Shown: positions 33,801 to 47,700, counted from the first letter of the stretch. The stretch is DNA of 64,000 nt from Plasmopara viticola (GCA_001695595.3 MBPM02000006.1:682001-746000), one strand, 5' to 3'. The notes: a model not told the origin generated them from the letters alone. Numbers and translations: made by a program.

Positions 33801-35934
33801 TATTTAAGCTGTAATTTAGGTCAGGTAGTCATTGTAAGAGATTTTCTGTCAGTCAAAAGCTTAGCTTTAAGATGGTGTGCGTCTGCGAAGGGCGCCGTCC
33901 TAATGCAACAGAAATGAGTTAGGCGACCACGGCCTAATTGGGCTAGCTTAGAAGTGTAGCCCACGCGTTGATAGATATTGAAGCTTAGCTTCAATTGCAT
34001 GTGCTTCTAATCTTCATCAAAAATAGTTGTGGGAGCTAAGTCTCCTTGCGCACCAACATATGATCTACAATTTGCGAAAGTATGCAAAGTACGGACCGGC
34101 CAAACTCGAGCGCGACTTGCACTTTTGACTAGCGTGATATCTCCTTTACAAAATTTGAACTTGAGAGTGCAGGGCACTGGCTCATGGACAAAGTTACCAA
34201 CGCATTTCTGTTTGTCTCTGACTCCGAAGCAATCGACCAGAAGGCTCAAGGTCTTTGAGCGGACGATAACCGTCGCGCACAACACAAATAAGACCATTGA
34301 ATGACTCATTCAAATTCTACAACGTAACGTACATGCGCTTATGTCTTAAGTCTTATTCATTCACTTTAAGCTAAGCCCAAGTCTTGTGTCAATTATTATG
34401 TGCTCTGCCGACTAAGTATGTACAAATGGTGAGAAAGTGTGAGCCTTAGCACTTTGCAGGGAGAAGGCGTACAATGATCGTTCGGAGGGTTAAGGAGTTT
34501 TTATTGACATATGCAGTTGAAATTAAGTACATCAATGTGTTATAAGGGCAATATTGCAAAAGGTGATTCGATTTGAAAATTACCGGAACGTGATACAAAC
34601 CGCATAAAATACTGGTATAAAAGGTAAAGCACGCCTTCTTGGGAATTTTTTTCACAAGTAGTCATATGGTCTAGACCCAACTACAACACAATTGGCGTGC
34701 CAAGCAATCTGGTCGTTCCAATCAGAAACAAAATTTTCCGATTGCATCTCAGCTTTAAAAATGGCTTTCTTTACCCTTTCCATCAGATCTAGTTGCTTCT
34801 CCTTCAGTCTATATTCACGGGAAAAGAATATGCATTTAAACTAATCCTTTTGTTTTGCATAAATTTTGCATAGAATTTCGGAGTTTAGACTGGTGGATTC
34901 AAAAGAAGAAGCAACTAAATCCGATGCAAAGGGTAATTATGTGTGTGATTTTGAGTTTACACGCAGAAAAGAATGCCATTTCTTATCTGAGACGCGATTG
35001 AAAAATGATGTTTCTAACTGAAGCGGGCAGATTGCTGGTGCGCCGATTGTGTTGTAGCTAGAAATAGATTCTACGACTTTGAGTGGAAATCTACACAAAA
35101 AGCTAAGTTTTGTTTTGTACCAGTGTTTCATACATTTTGTATCATATTTTGGTGAAGTTCTCATATTGAGTTCCTATTGCAAATTCCAATTACAAGTCTT
35201 GCTTATGGTATTTATGGGTCTTTGGGTATTTTTTTTTGAGTTTTTCAGAATGTAAACGGAAAAAAGATTACAGATAGTGCTGTAGGAGCTACCATCTTTT
35301 TGTGTTTGAAGAGGAAGCCAAAGTTCAAAACAGATTTTCATCTGCATGTAAAGGCCTACGTGACAGGTGTACGCATCTTTATGTGAGCTTAAACAATACT
35401 CACGATATAATTAGTTATTGCGACACACGTTTAAACACTATAAAGCAAGGAGCTAGACTATTGCTCACGAGAAAAGAACGACATGACACATTTTTTTTAT
35501 TATGATATGTGTTGCGGGACAAAGTTGTCGCTGTTGCTCAGAATTTGCGCACGCGGGTGCAAATCTTCTCATCGCTGGCACTTTGCAACCGGCATATCAG
35601 CTCGCGATTTGGATTATCTATAAGCGGTGGCAGTGGTTGCTTGAGTAGCGCAGAGTGGATGCGATTGGCGTGTGAGTGGCATTTAGACTCGGGGTCGTAA
35701 TCGAATTTTAGAAAAATATTACAATAAGAATGCTAATACATTGAACCTTGGGGTCGAGTCGCAATGAGACTATTTAAGTGTATGTCTATCATATGGTATC
35801 TATATCGACGTTTGACAAACAGGCAATGCTTTGTTTGCGTACGCCTTAGCACCGACTAAGCATGCAAACCCAGCACCCATGGGTTTGGGTAATAAAATAA
35901 TGGGTGGGTAGGGCAGGGCTGTGGCAGGTATACC
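24888..35934. other. Gene-poor region of decayed repeats
   Basis: About 11 kb of AT-rich DNA with no supportable gene. Open frames stay below about 120 codons. The longest is 30508-30870 (120 codons, +), which has no family I can name. A frame at 30219-30479 is lysine-rich, also unrecognised. Apart from the short tandem repeat at 25279-25369, I see no structured element, tRNA or rRNA gene. Decayed transposon sequence is the likeliest content, but I cannot prove it by reading alone. Confidence 0.5.
25279..25369. repeat. Tandem repeat, three 30-31 bp units
   Basis: Three head-to-tail copies of a unit that starts AAACAAGCAGTTAC and ends GCAACAGT begin at 25279, 25310 and 25340. They are nearly identical, differing mainly at the 1-2 base junctions. 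There are no variable spacers, so this is a minisatellite and not a CRISPR array. Confidence 0.95.
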
Positions 35935-36245
35935 TGTAAGGAACCTCACTCACATGTTCTGAAACCATTCTAGAATGTCAGTGAGCGTAAGTTACAAAAT
36001 CCTATACGTTTTCGATAATAAAATTTAACCCACATTCAAGGAGAGATGATACATATATTCATATTATTTAATAGGAAAGGCGATGTACCAGGAGGAGTGA
36101 CTTACATGAGAAAAACAGTAGGAAGAAAGCGGATAGGTTACATATCAGTCTAAGAAAAAATATCACTTTTTTAGTTTGCCACAAATCTTCAAGTCAATCT
36201 ACAACCTACAGTCCAACACAGCCGACCAACACCCAGATCCTCACA
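35935..36245 (+). repeat. 5' LTR of the Ty3/gypsy element
   Basis: A 311-bp direct repeat of 41445-41756, beginning TGTAAGGAACC and ending CTCACA. It should carry the element's promoter and polyadenylation signals; AATAAAAT occurs near 36018. The segment just inside its 3' edge begins with the TGG expected of a tRNA-primed binding site. Confidence 0.95.
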
Positions 36246-36595
36246 AGTGGTAGCACTTGCTGGTCGTGCTTTCGCGTCGTCAAGTTCCTCGTCCGGATAT
36301 AACTGTCCCCGGGGTATTTGCTGTCCCTTTTCCGCCCCAACCGTGTGGAAGCGCTGTGAAATTGGTCGAGTGTGTGGTTTTCAATATCTGCCCGTTATTC
36401 TGAGAGCCTGCTTTTGCAGATAGAGTCACTCAGTTGGGTATTGAGGTTGGACCCGACTTGGCTGGTTGAAGCAGTTAATCCATTTCGGAAGGTTTAATTC
36501 GTGTGCGCACAAGCCGACCCACACTTCCTCACTCATTAATTTGAGTCGATAGCTTCGGGGAAAGGAAGTAGGGCCAAATCAGTAGTGCACGTTCT

Positions 36596-38114
36596 ATGTG
36601 CAAGAAGCGCCGTGCCGAATCGGAAATTTCCTTTGATTGTGAACAAGCTTTCGTCTTCGACTCTGGTGACCAAGCTTCAAAAGCGGCGCAAGATCTCATC
36701 CATTCTGTCAAAAAGTTTCGTCGAATCGCTTTGCTCCTTTCCAAGCGTCTCACCAAAGAAAAAAAAATTCTCCCCAATCAAGGCAAGTCTCTCTCCGATC
36801 CTCTCCAAGAAGTCGACACTTTACTCCAAGAAGTCGAACGGATTCAAGTCAAAGATTTACGCTACAATTTAAGAGATCTGGTTAAAGCTAAAAATTACAT
36901 TTTTGCTTTTTTAAATACTTCATTCATCATGGCCGAACCATCTATGAACCAGATTATGCAGCATCTTATGCAAGTAATGAATAAACAACAAAAAATTATC
37001 GAGAAATTAAGTCAGAAACAATTGGAAAGTAAAGTTAAAGTTGAGGGATTGAAGCTGCCAACTTATAGTGGGAGAAGTGATGAGTCTGCTCGCCTCTATC
37101 GCACAAACTTGGAAAATTATTTTTTGGCGCATGGAACGAAATGGAAAGATGAGTCTTTGGCGAAACAAATCATCGCAGTACTTGGAACAACTTTGCGTGG
37201 AGCAGCAGCTCAATGGTTTGTGCTTCATTAGCATAAATTTAGTACGGTAGATGAATTTTTCGTTGCTTTGGATAAAGAGTTTGTATCGGCGGATTTGCAA
37301 TATCGTTTACGTGACGAATTGCATCGATTGAGACAAGAGAATTATAAAGATTTACCTGATTACGTTGCGAAATTTCGACAACTTATTTCGCAAACATCTA
37401 ACATGACGGAGATTGACCAAATAATATATTTTCGAAGAGGATTACGGCAAAGAACTAGAGAAGAAGTTCAGTATCGACGTTGCGAAACTTTATCAGCGGC
37501 GGTCACAGTCGCTCTCGATTTCGAACGCGCTCATTCAAATATTTCAAGTGGCTATGCAAGTCAAGCACCACGTATTCCGCGTCCTGGTCCACTATCAGTG
37601 ACACAGCCGTCTAATGGACCTGAGCCTATGGAAATTGACCATGCTCGTCCTTTTCAAAGGTCATCCCGATATCAGAATTGTTATCAAAATAATCGTCGTC
37701 CAAATAAGCCCAAGTGTTCATTCTGCAAGAATCTTGGTCATACCAATTAACAATGTTATAAGCGCAAGAACAGACAACAAGGCAACTACAATCAAGATAA
37801 TCGAAATCATAATCGCGCAAATATCAGCTACTTCGAAAATGAATCTGTTCAAGAAGAAACGATTGCTACAACGTCTCATGAAGCTATCACAACATTCAGT
37901 AGATTAAATCATCATGCAAGGAATCTTGCTCAACATGCTGTCAATATTATGCTAGATTCAGGCGCCACGTGTAATGTGGTCAATCCAGGACTTTTACAAA
38001 ATGTCCATTCCGAAGAAGTAATTCAAGTTACTCGTTTCGACGGCAGCAAGGGTTTGCAGATATATCTTTTGATGGAAATAATTTTTCAGACGCTCCGGTC
38101 ATGGAATGGCCAAT
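36596..38114 (+). pseudogene. Gag and protease region of the Ty3/gypsy element
   Basis: One frame carries Gag from ATG 36596 but is cut by TAG at 37229-37231 and TAA at 37748-37750. The first part is a helical, basic N-terminus followed by the capsid-like retrotransposon Gag domain, with GTTLRGAAAQWF near the first stop. It continues with YFRRGLRQRTREE beyond it. The second stop falls inside a CCHC zinc knuckle (CSFCKNLGHTN, then QC). The protease motif LDSGAT is intact near 37950. About 100 bases downstream, near 38050, the frame slips by one base relative to the polymerase frame that starts at 38101. The capsid, nucleocapsid and protease could not be made as one polyprotein from this copy. 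Confidence 0.92.
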
Positions 38115-41100
38115 GAATAGTAGTTCTCACGATGTTATTTTGGGTAAACCGTCGTTTACAGCTCATGAACCAATCATAAACTGGCGAACGCATCAAGTCT
38201 CATTCAATACAAGCGATAATCAACCTGACCCTCCAATTGAACATGAAATTATTTCCGCGTCAGAGTTTTCATTGAAATTAAAGAAGGTAGCATATGAAGA
38301 ACTTTATCGTATTAAAATTTGTCAAGCCTCTGTGGATGAAGAGCAAAAAGAGCCAAAACTTCAATCTTTGCTGGATTCATTCCAAGACGTTTTTCCAAAG
38401 AAATTGCCAGATGCTTTACCGCCACATCGTTCGGTAGAGTTTGAAATGACCATGAAACCAGGAGCTCAGCCAAGTGATCGACCACCTTTTCGTTTATCAC
38501 AAGTGGAACAAGATGCATTACAGAAATTTGTTGACGAAAACCTATCACGCGGTTGGATTGAATTATCTGACTCGCCTTGGGTATCCAATATATTTGGTAT
38601 ACCAAAGAAGGATCCGAAGACAGGAACAAGTGTTTCACGTTCCGAATGGATTCGATCTGGTAACGCAAACATATTGTTGCGATGGGTTATTGATTTTCGG
38701 TGTGTCAACTCTCAAACCATTGTTCCAAAGATTCCCTTGCCGTGCATTGACGAACTATTTGATAAGATGCAAGGAAACTGTTATTTTACTGGGATTTTTT
38801 TGGCGCAAGGTTATCATCAAATGCGCATTCATCCAAACAGCAAGAAGTATACCGCATTTCGTACAAGTAATGAAACCTATCAATGGTGTGTTGCACCAAT
38901 GGGTCTTGCAGGAATGCCGGGAGTTTGGTCACGACTCATGCGAGTTCTGTTTGGAAAATTTCTATTTGTTGTCGCATACTTGGATAATATTTGTTTATTA
39001 ACACACACTTATGCTGAACACTTAGTTCATTTGAAAATTGTGTTTCAAATTTTGCGAAAAGAAAAGCTTTATGCTCATATCGGCAAGTGTAAATTCGCAC
39101 TCGAAGAAGTCAGCTTTTTGGGTCGTATTGTATCACGGAAAGGATTGTCTTTTATTAATCCCAAAACAGAAGCAATTGCTAAATGGCCAGTGCCATCTCC
39201 AGTTAAAGAACTTCAAAGTTTTCTCGGCTTAGCTGGTTATTATCGCCGCTTTATTCATCAATTTGCTCAAATTGTTTTGCCATTAAGCAAGCTTGTGAAG
39301 AAGGACATACAGTGGACTTGGGGGAAAGACCAAGATCGTGCTTTTGCTAGTCTAAAGTCTGCTTTGCAGTTTGCACCAGTACTCACCTTACCTAATTTTT
39401 CACGCCCTTTTGTACTCACTACAGATGCGTCAGGATTGTGCATTGGTGGTGTACTTTCACAATTTGTAAATGTTCATGATCATCCTGTTGCTTTTTATTC
39501 TAAGAAGCTTGGTGTTCATAAAATTAATTGGCCGGCACATGGAAAGGAATTATTTGCAATAAAAGCTGGTCTCGACCAATGGCGTCGTTATCTTTACGGT
39601 CATCAATTTGGAATATTCACGGATAATAGCGCATGCTCGTGGCTGCTTCATCATCCTAAAGTGTCCCCTAAATTGGCAAGATATTTGACAACACTTTCCC
39701 TGTATACTTTTACGATTCATCACATCAATGGTGCTCTTAGTATCGTCGCTGATGCTTTGTCGCGTCGACCAGACGAATGTGCTCCTTCAACTATCGAATT
39801 TCATTATTGTGATGCTAAATGTCACGTCCGAGGTTCTCGTTTGCGTGTTTCACCATCTGGGCCAACTCTGCTCTGGGAGGGGCCTGAGTCACTTCAAGTT
39901 GCTGCAGTAACGATTGCATCTTATATCGAGTTGTCGCCAGATGTCCACAAAATGTTCCACTAAGGTTATGCCAATGATCCTGAGTTTCGAGACTCATGGA
40001 CGAAGTCTGATACTGACACATTGTTTATCAAGCATGACAAATTATTGTTTCTACGTACTTCCAACAAAGTTGCAAGACTTTGTGTGCCGAACAACGATCG
40101 TTTGCGAACTCAAGTCATTTCGCAATATCATGACTCTGCTATAGCTGCTCATCCTGGCAATCGCAGAACTTTCTTGCGAGTTGCACAGTGGTATTTTTGG
40201 AAGACATTACAAAATGATATCAAGGAATATGTCGAGACGTGTGAACCTTGTACACGCTGGAAACATACAATCAGCGAAAAAATGGATTACTTATGCCAAT
40301 CCCAATACCTGAGCAATGCTGGCATGTTGTGTCAATGATTTTTATGACTGGAATACCTGTTTCAAATGGTTTTGATGCCATTTTAACAGTTGTCGACAAA
40401 TTGTCAAAACGTACCAAGTACGCTGCAGTGCATGCGAATGATGATGCATCTGCAACAGCCAAAGCATTCTTTGAAGCTGTAGTTCGACACCATGGATTCC
40501 TAAAGTTATCATCAGTGACAGAGATAGCAAGTTTACTTCATCATTTTGGAAGTCTCTGATGACAATCATGGGTGTTCGACTTAGTATGACAACAGCACAT
40601 CGTTCTCAAGCCGATGGACAAACGGAACGACAAAACTTAGTCGTTGAAGATGCACTTAGATGTATGGTGCCCTATCACGGAACAGATTGGACAAATTACT
40701 TAAATACCATCGAATATGCTCATTCAACACTTGTCAGTGCATCTACTGGAAATTCTCCATTTGAGATTGACACCGGAAGAATAAAACGTTCTCCTTGGCA
40801 AAAAAGAATAAGTGGTATCGATTCGAAAGTGAAAATTGATATTCAGGCTAAAGAGTTCGCGGAAATAAGACACAAAATAAATGAACAAGCACGAAAGAAT
40901 CTACTAAAAGCTCAAGCCACTCAAAAGCAATATTATGATCAGAAACGTAGAGAACATCAAGTTGAAGTTCAAGTTGGAGATCTAGTTATGCTAGATACTC
41001 GAAGAATCTCTCTAAGACATGCTGCCAAAGATATGGAAAATAAACGAGCGAAGTTTGCAGCAATAAAAGTTGGGCCATATGAAATCATCAAAATGATAAA

Positions 41101-41296
41101 TCCCAATGTGGCAAAGCTCAAGTTGCCACCAAGCATGAAGAGAATCAATCCGACCTTCAATGTCGATGTATTGTCGAAGTACGAGCCGACATCAGACAAG
41201 TTCCTTAGTCGTCCTATCCCCAAAGCGTCAAAGTTTGTAGACAATGACTCAGCTGATCAGCTTCATTCAACGTGTTTTGAAGACGAGACAATTTAA
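38101..41296 (+). pseudogene. Pol region (RT, RNase H, integrase) of the Ty3/gypsy element
   Basis: The frame at 38101-39963 holds reverse transcriptase (FLGLAGYYRRF thumb motif) and RNase H (TTDASGLCIGG through VADALSRRP). It stops with TAA at 39961. The same frame resumes with the integrase HHCC zinc finger (C-E-P-C near 40245). The core then shifts frame near 40260 and again near 40500, and the final frame, 40559-41296, holds the TERQN helix and a C-terminal chromatin-binding-type tail. Key residues are missing. RT motif A reads GIFLAQGYHQ where Asp is expected after Ile, and motif C reads YLDN instead of YLDD. The first integrase Asp is Ile in SMIFMTG. RNase H acidic residues look intact. 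This copy is catalytically dead. Confidence 0.93.
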
Positions 41297-41444
41297 TCGC
41301 CAACCCGAATGGCTTGTCCAGTGGCATGGTGAAACAAAAGAAGAAGCTCGCTGGGAAAAAGAAAAGATATCCGACACGTAGCTCATTGGATTGATCTCGT
41401 TGCCGACTTTAAACAGCGACAATGAGAGATCAAATCGGGAAGGA

Positions 41445-41756
41445 TGTAAGGAACCACACTCACATGTTCTAGAACCATTCTAGAATGTCAGTGAGCGTAG
41501 GTTACAAACATCCTACATGTTTTCGATAATAAATCTTAACCCACATTCAAGGAGAGAGGGTACATATATTCATATTCGTTAATAGGAAAGGCGACGTACT
41601 AGGAGGAGTGACTTACATGAGAAAAACAGTAGGAAGAAAATGGATAGGTTACTTATCAGTCTAAAATATAATATCACTTTTTTAGTTCGCCACAAATCTT
41701 CAAGTCAACCTACAACCTACAGTCCAACACAGCCGACCAACACCCAGATACTCACA
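41445..41756 (+). repeat. 3' LTR of the Ty3/gypsy element
   Basis: A 312-bp direct repeat of 35935-36245 with the same TG...CA ends, preceded by the purine-rich tract GGGAAGGA. It differs from the 5' LTR at scattered positions, roughly one in fifteen by eye. Confidence 0.95.
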
Positions 41757-44700
41757 ATATCTGTATGTCCTTCCTAAGTGAGCTCTCCCCTATAAATTTG
41801 CCTAATTGTATATCTTATATTGTATACAAGACAATACCACGATGCAATCCAATACAGGTGCCCCACACAAGTATTGGTATATCTACCAAACACAAGACGT
41901 TCTTCAATCCTATTTAATATATCTTGTAGCCAAAGAGTTGCTGCTTTGAAAAACGTGTCGGTGCATCATAGGTATTCCGTTTTAAACAATCAAGCTATAA
42001 AATCATCATTCCGCGAAATGGATGGAGCAGACCACGTTCTTCTCTCAAGAGCCGCATCACGCTGTATGGAGACTTTATGTCCGTGTCAAGCATATCGAGA
42101 CGTAGATGGTTGATGTCAGCACTTGCAGCTCAGTTCTGACACGTCTGCCTTCGCGGCTTGTCCTCTTCAGACAGAATAAAAAGGTGCGAAAGTTTACGCT
42201 ACCACATATAACTGTGTCACATTATTTCTCCGTCTAAGTCTACGGGCTAATGTGCCCAAGTGCAAATCCCGATGTGTGGGGTCTACTTTGTAATTACTTC
42301 ACTGATATATCTTCATGTCGAATTGCATGCCTTTTCCTGAAATGCGTCTGGTGCTCTATACTTGCAATGCATTTTGGCTTGAGTTGTACATCAGACGCGG
42401 ATGCTCACTTTCTTACTTGAAATAAACGTGTTGTTTATAATTGTTTGTTTGTTCGGATGTCCCATTAGTTTGAGTATAACTAAATCATTGGGAATTGTGT
42501 TACTTCTGCGACAAATCTCATGTAGACAAACTTATCTCGGTGGAAATTTTCTCCAAAGTATTTGTTACCCTGCTACATCACATTGCTGTCGTCACAGGCT
42601 AGCAGATAATGTCGGTCAAAGTCTTTGCTTTTTGGAATATCTAACGACGTTTCTTCGAGAAATAACGTATGCGTTACCAAAGACACACGACTCACATTGG
42701 CAAAGGCCTCTGTTTATTGAAGAATGATTGCGTAATCCATCATTGACATTTACAAGTTGTTCGCTCAAAGTATTCAATTTTATGCTAGAATGCTCTTCTG
42801 CATATATACGATTAATTTCTTATACTGATATATGCTTGTTCTTTGAACAGGGGTCATGGGTCATGCATATGAGCTTGAGGTTAATTTTTTTATCTTAAAA
42901 AACATCTTCTTATGAGTGATGATTCTATGACATAATAGTGATTGACAATATATATATTTTGATTTAAGAAAGACCTGCTGTAAGAGTATGTAATAGGTAG
43001 AAGCGAGTATAATGACTGTCCAATATTCAACTTTCGACCGGACTATATGCCATTTGATCTATGAAGATCAAGATTGCAGCTCCCAATTTATATATATGCT
43101 GTGTATTTATACAGAACCTTCGCCAATCAATGCGGTAGGACTACAATTAAGCTGCCTAACGATTGCCTTATTTTGACCATCCCAATTTGATAAAATCGCG
43201 ATGCTGTAAGAATCGGTCCGACGGCCAACTTTTTATCTGGCAATTGTAATGCTTTGCAAAATTTCGCGCAAGTCTGTCATTCATCAGAAAATTTAGACCC
43301 GATTGCGAACATATTTCTGATATGTATAAAGATCGTACCGCATCGACACATTATTCCAACAGACACGTTTTGTAATTTCTCATCCTTACAAAATTTAGGA
43401 GCCACGTGCCAGGCGTCAGTACTTTGATGGTATGAACATGAGAATAGTGAGATTACCCATTGAATTATTTTCGCAATCGTACGAGATTATAAAATACTAT
43501 TTTGTTTATCTACAAAAAAGTCAGTTCTTTAAAGGCGATTTTGAGATTCCTTTAAGTATGATTATCTAAGATTTCTTGCTACACTTGCTATGAGCGTTGA
43601 GGATTCTGTTAGCTTGTCTTTGACATGGACAAGTATGACCTGTTCTTGAGAATGCCGCGAATTGATTGATGGTGCTAGCCAATATGTCTTGGAAAGCGTA
43701 CGTCGCGCCTAGGCTTCAAGATTCTGAAGACCTCAGCGATCTAGAGTAAATTCTCCCAAAAAAAAAAAAGTGGTGGTGGGTCTAGAGACCTATAATTAAT
43801 ACTTGCTAGATAAAGAGGTGGACATGAGATTGACTTCATCTAACGATCAAAGGATTGTGCCATCCTTTGGACCTGGACTAAAAGCAATGTAAACTCATTG
43901 ATCCCTGTTCTGCCAAAAAGAGAAGAGCTCATATGCTGCGGAACTAGATTCCCGCACTCGTCACCTCCTATTTGAGCTTGAATTCAGACTTTTGTAGGTG
44001 ACATTCCGAAGCTTATATCAAGCTGAGCTGTGCAACATCTCTGCACGAGCACTTATTCTAAGTAGAAACATAGCGTTATAAAGTGCAAATTGTACGGCGC
44101 GCTGAAATTGGTACAAAATCCGGATGAGGTGGCAAAATTTGTTCAGCACAGCGATTGATGTTCCAGCTTGTATGGTATAGAAGTGGCTAGTTACTCACAA
44201 ACGCCGTGGGGACGTTAAATCGTACGGTCACATTGTTGTGACGGACACCATCAAACCCTAGTTTTACCATACATATTTTTTAGCCGCTTCTGAAGTATCT
44301 CAGTCATTTTGAATACCCGTAAGTCACGTTTTTAAGGAACCAACACAACATAGAAAACTGTGTCTTCGAGGCGGAGGATGCTGAAGTCTGCGATGGCTTG
44401 TATAGCAATCACAAGGTCTTCACATATTACAATGAAATAAAAGCCATTTGAGCTGATATAATTCACGACTTCATAAAGTAGTGGGCCAGCCAACTATCGA
44501 AAAAGTGAGATATCCAGCTATTCGGGATTGGCGAAGCTGCTGCCCGACTCATGAGCACGGAAGACATTGAGTGATTCTGGAAAAGCCGAATCTAAGACGG
44601 CTTTTATCCCGACAGGTACAGTCTTTAGCAAAAATTGCTCTGGCTATGCTGGACAAGACTTAAAGTATTAAGCGTCGTTAGCACAACTTTAGAGCATGCC

Positions 44701-47700
44701 GTCGCACTTGTACTAGTGCAAGCTGATGAGACAAAATTGCTTAAGTTGTCTTGCTTCAATCTAGGCAGCTTAAGGTTGTCGAGAGGATATTTCCTGTTTT
44801 GATACCTTGCAAATCGTATGAACGAGTGAAGTTTTAAAACAATATTATGGGCTTCTAGCCCTTTGTAAACGATCAAATCGTGCATTCCTCCGGATGGCGA
44901 TAAATGCGCTCCATTTGTCGTCATACTTTGGACAAGCTTGAAGTGAGCTTTAACGAGGACCAGTCGTACAACACTATTAGAAGTCAAAGCTCTATTGATG
45001 AGCAAATTCGTCTAACATTTCGAAACTGATGTAGATCTAGAGTCTCTTGTGCTTCTTCTCATCGCAGGCGAAACTCTTAAGTCAAGTGGCTGATCTTTCA
45101 AAGGCGATCAAAATCACATTGCTACGAGGGGCCGCAGAACTTCTTCTCCGTAGGCTTATTCAGCCCGCATCGTTCATATCGACGACAGAGGCCTGGAGTA
45201 CGATATACTTTTAGATGAATATGATGCTTCATTTGACTGTCTATAAGGCTGAAAGAGTTTCGCTTGGTCTTCAACAAAATCCACGAGCACAAATGGATGG
45301 CAAAGCATGCAAAGCATGCGAAGATCTGTGAAATCTGCCAAAGGGTCGAATCTGTGGTTCACAAGTCACCTCGTTTGAAGAGCCTTAGCATTAGCTGAAC
45401 ATTTGAAGTCAAAAGTTCACTTTCTCGTTCGATTTGCTAATAATACGTACAATGTATTGTTTTTTTGCGGCCTAGAGATTTGGACCATCTCTAGGCAGTG
45501 CCATATAAAAACTACCAGCAAAGATGTTAATGAACAGGGCCTTCAAGTACTTTAGTCCTCTAAACACAACTGCCAAATAGAGACCCCAGCTTCATTGCTA
45601 CATTTCGACACGTAATGTTATAATTGTCAAACACCCCTTTGTATCCTTGATTAATACAACGGATGGATAGACAGAAGCGCTCAGTCGTGAGTTAGAAGAT
45701 TCACTATGCAGCATGCGCGCTGACGTGCAATATTTATGGGCCGACCTTCGATGATGGCTGTTTTTACATTTAACAATCTAATGTAATGCGCATGATCGCA
45801 CCTAAGTCGAAATTCCACTTTATTTAGCACACCCGGAGTACTCTGCCGCCAACAACCTTTTATGAGCGCCAGACGAGATTGTGACCTACGCAGATGGCGA
45901 TACCGTATCCTATGGCAATACCAAAACGCGCGAAGCAAGCATTACGACTTATAATCGACCGACAACCGATTAGATATGATATAATTTATCTTTTAATGAC
46001 ATTAAAAAGGGTGATTAATAAATATATATAGGAGAGATATACTTATAAACTATCACACATATGGCATTGACCTTTCCAGGTTTTAAAATTAGATGCGGCC
46101 CGACTTGGAATCGTGAAGACAGAACAGACTTGGCTGTGATTGCAACATCTAATAGCAATCCTACTTCAGTAGCGCATATACTTCTATAGTTAGTAAGGGA
46201 GACCCTTAAAGAATCTTTTCCTTCCGGTTATCTGACGCGAGCCATCTTTGTATTTCTAAGTAAATTCAGTACCCCCGACAAATACGAAAAATAAATTGTT
46301 TATTGTATACTAGAAAAAGTACCGCTCAGAAAATGTAAAGATCGTCGAAATCAACAAACGAAATAAAATATCGTTCTTGCTCGGTCCTGGAAAGGCATTG
46401 TTTTGCCTACAATTCCATCTTATCTCGACATTCTCAGCACTCTGTGTGGGTCATATCAAAGCGTTTGATCATCCCAAGCACTTTGAGTCATATATAAGTC
46501 CCATGATAATCCAGTACTGCTACAAAGCCCTACTTTTCCCGCCGACCTTGCCGGTACTGCGAGTACGGATGGCCTTATGGCAGCTGACTGCTTGGTTACT
46601 TTATCATTTGCGAGATGACCACGGGCTCTTGTATACGACCACATATAGTCACTTATGTAACACGCTTTTGTTTACCTTAGTAGCTATGTTTTCTCAAGGC
46701 TACATAAATATTCGCACTTTCATCCTACCTCTATTGTCTAAAAATACTATGAATTTGCTACCGTAGGGACTTATTTTTTCCAGGCATGTGTCATTATGCA
46801 CAACTGGTATAAAATGTGGCAAGACGCATGTTGAGCACCAAAAAAACATCTGTTTAGATACGTTCCAGCTAAAAGCTGACCTTTGAATGTAAAGTTTTGG
46901 CTTTATGCGAGACCCGTTATGTCACATATAATAATAAAAGAGATAAGTCATGGCCCTGCTCTGCCTACAGAGCAGACTAATTTCAAAATCAAATGAAGAT
47001 GAGCAAAAAATGTTGCCCCTGCGCAAACAATGTGTCTTCTTCAAAGGCTGGGCTTGTGCCAATGCCGGCGATTGCAGAGTAGTTTACTCGTCAAAATGCT
47101 TCTTTGGCCAAGAAGGCACTAAAAGTGACTACGACCGCCACATGGGAGAACACGTAAAGTTTGTCATCCTACACCTTAGAGTCCATAGAGGGCTCTTTTT
47201 CTTAGAAGGAGGGAAAGACACGGTTGCTCTGCTATGCACTAAACAGACGCTTTGCCTGCTAAGGTGGCAAAAAGTCTAGAATTAACAAATCGAAGTAAAA
47301 TAGCTTCATCGGCCGATGTTTAAATTCTTAAACGCTTAAACCTCATCCGATTTATTGCCTGTGTGAACAGCCTAACCGTAAAGCAAAGACTTTGGGATCA
47401 AGACCCGAGTCGAAGTTTTTTGTCGGATAATTCACCAGCATGAGATGAAGAGAGTATCAAGAAAATGCTCGTTGTGCATTCTCTAGCAGAGCCATTGATA
47501 TATCGATGACGTGAGGGTACAATCTCTGCTGCAACTTTCTTTTTCGCTTGGTGCAAATAACCTGTCAGTTTTCTTAGACAAGATATACACGACGTGCTTC
47601 ATGCTGGTTCTCGCACTTGTCATGGCTGGTCAAGCTCCATTCGGTCCTATTCTGACAACTTCCCTATCAAGGCTAGCAAGTAACAGGTGCGCAGTCGAAT

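Larger units (their letters stand above)
35935..41756 (+). mobile_element. Ty3/gypsy LTR retrotransposon, nearly full length, inactivated
   Basis: The 5.8-kb element is bounded by two direct LTRs (35935-36245 and 41445-41756) that begin TGTAAG and end CTCACA. Flanks ATACC (35930-35934) and ATATC (41757-41761) look like a 5-bp target duplication with one change. A possible primer-binding site starts TGGTAGCAC at 36248. A purine tract (GGGAAGGA, 41437-41444) precedes the 3' LTR. Internal order is Gag, protease, reverse transcriptase, RNase H, integrase, which defines the Ty3/gypsy superfamily. I count roughly 20-25 LTR mismatches, about 93% identity, so the insertion is not very recent. Stops, frameshifts and lost catalytic residues make it non-autonomous. 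Confidence 0.96.

Noticed and set aside
38474..39001. 175-codon frame within the gypsy reverse transcriptase
   Set aside because: It overlaps the recognisable RT frame out of phase and has no retroelement motif.
44625..45005. 126-codon minus-strand frame as a gene or secreted effector
   Set aside because: No signal peptide, no RxLR or Crinkler motif and no recognised fold.
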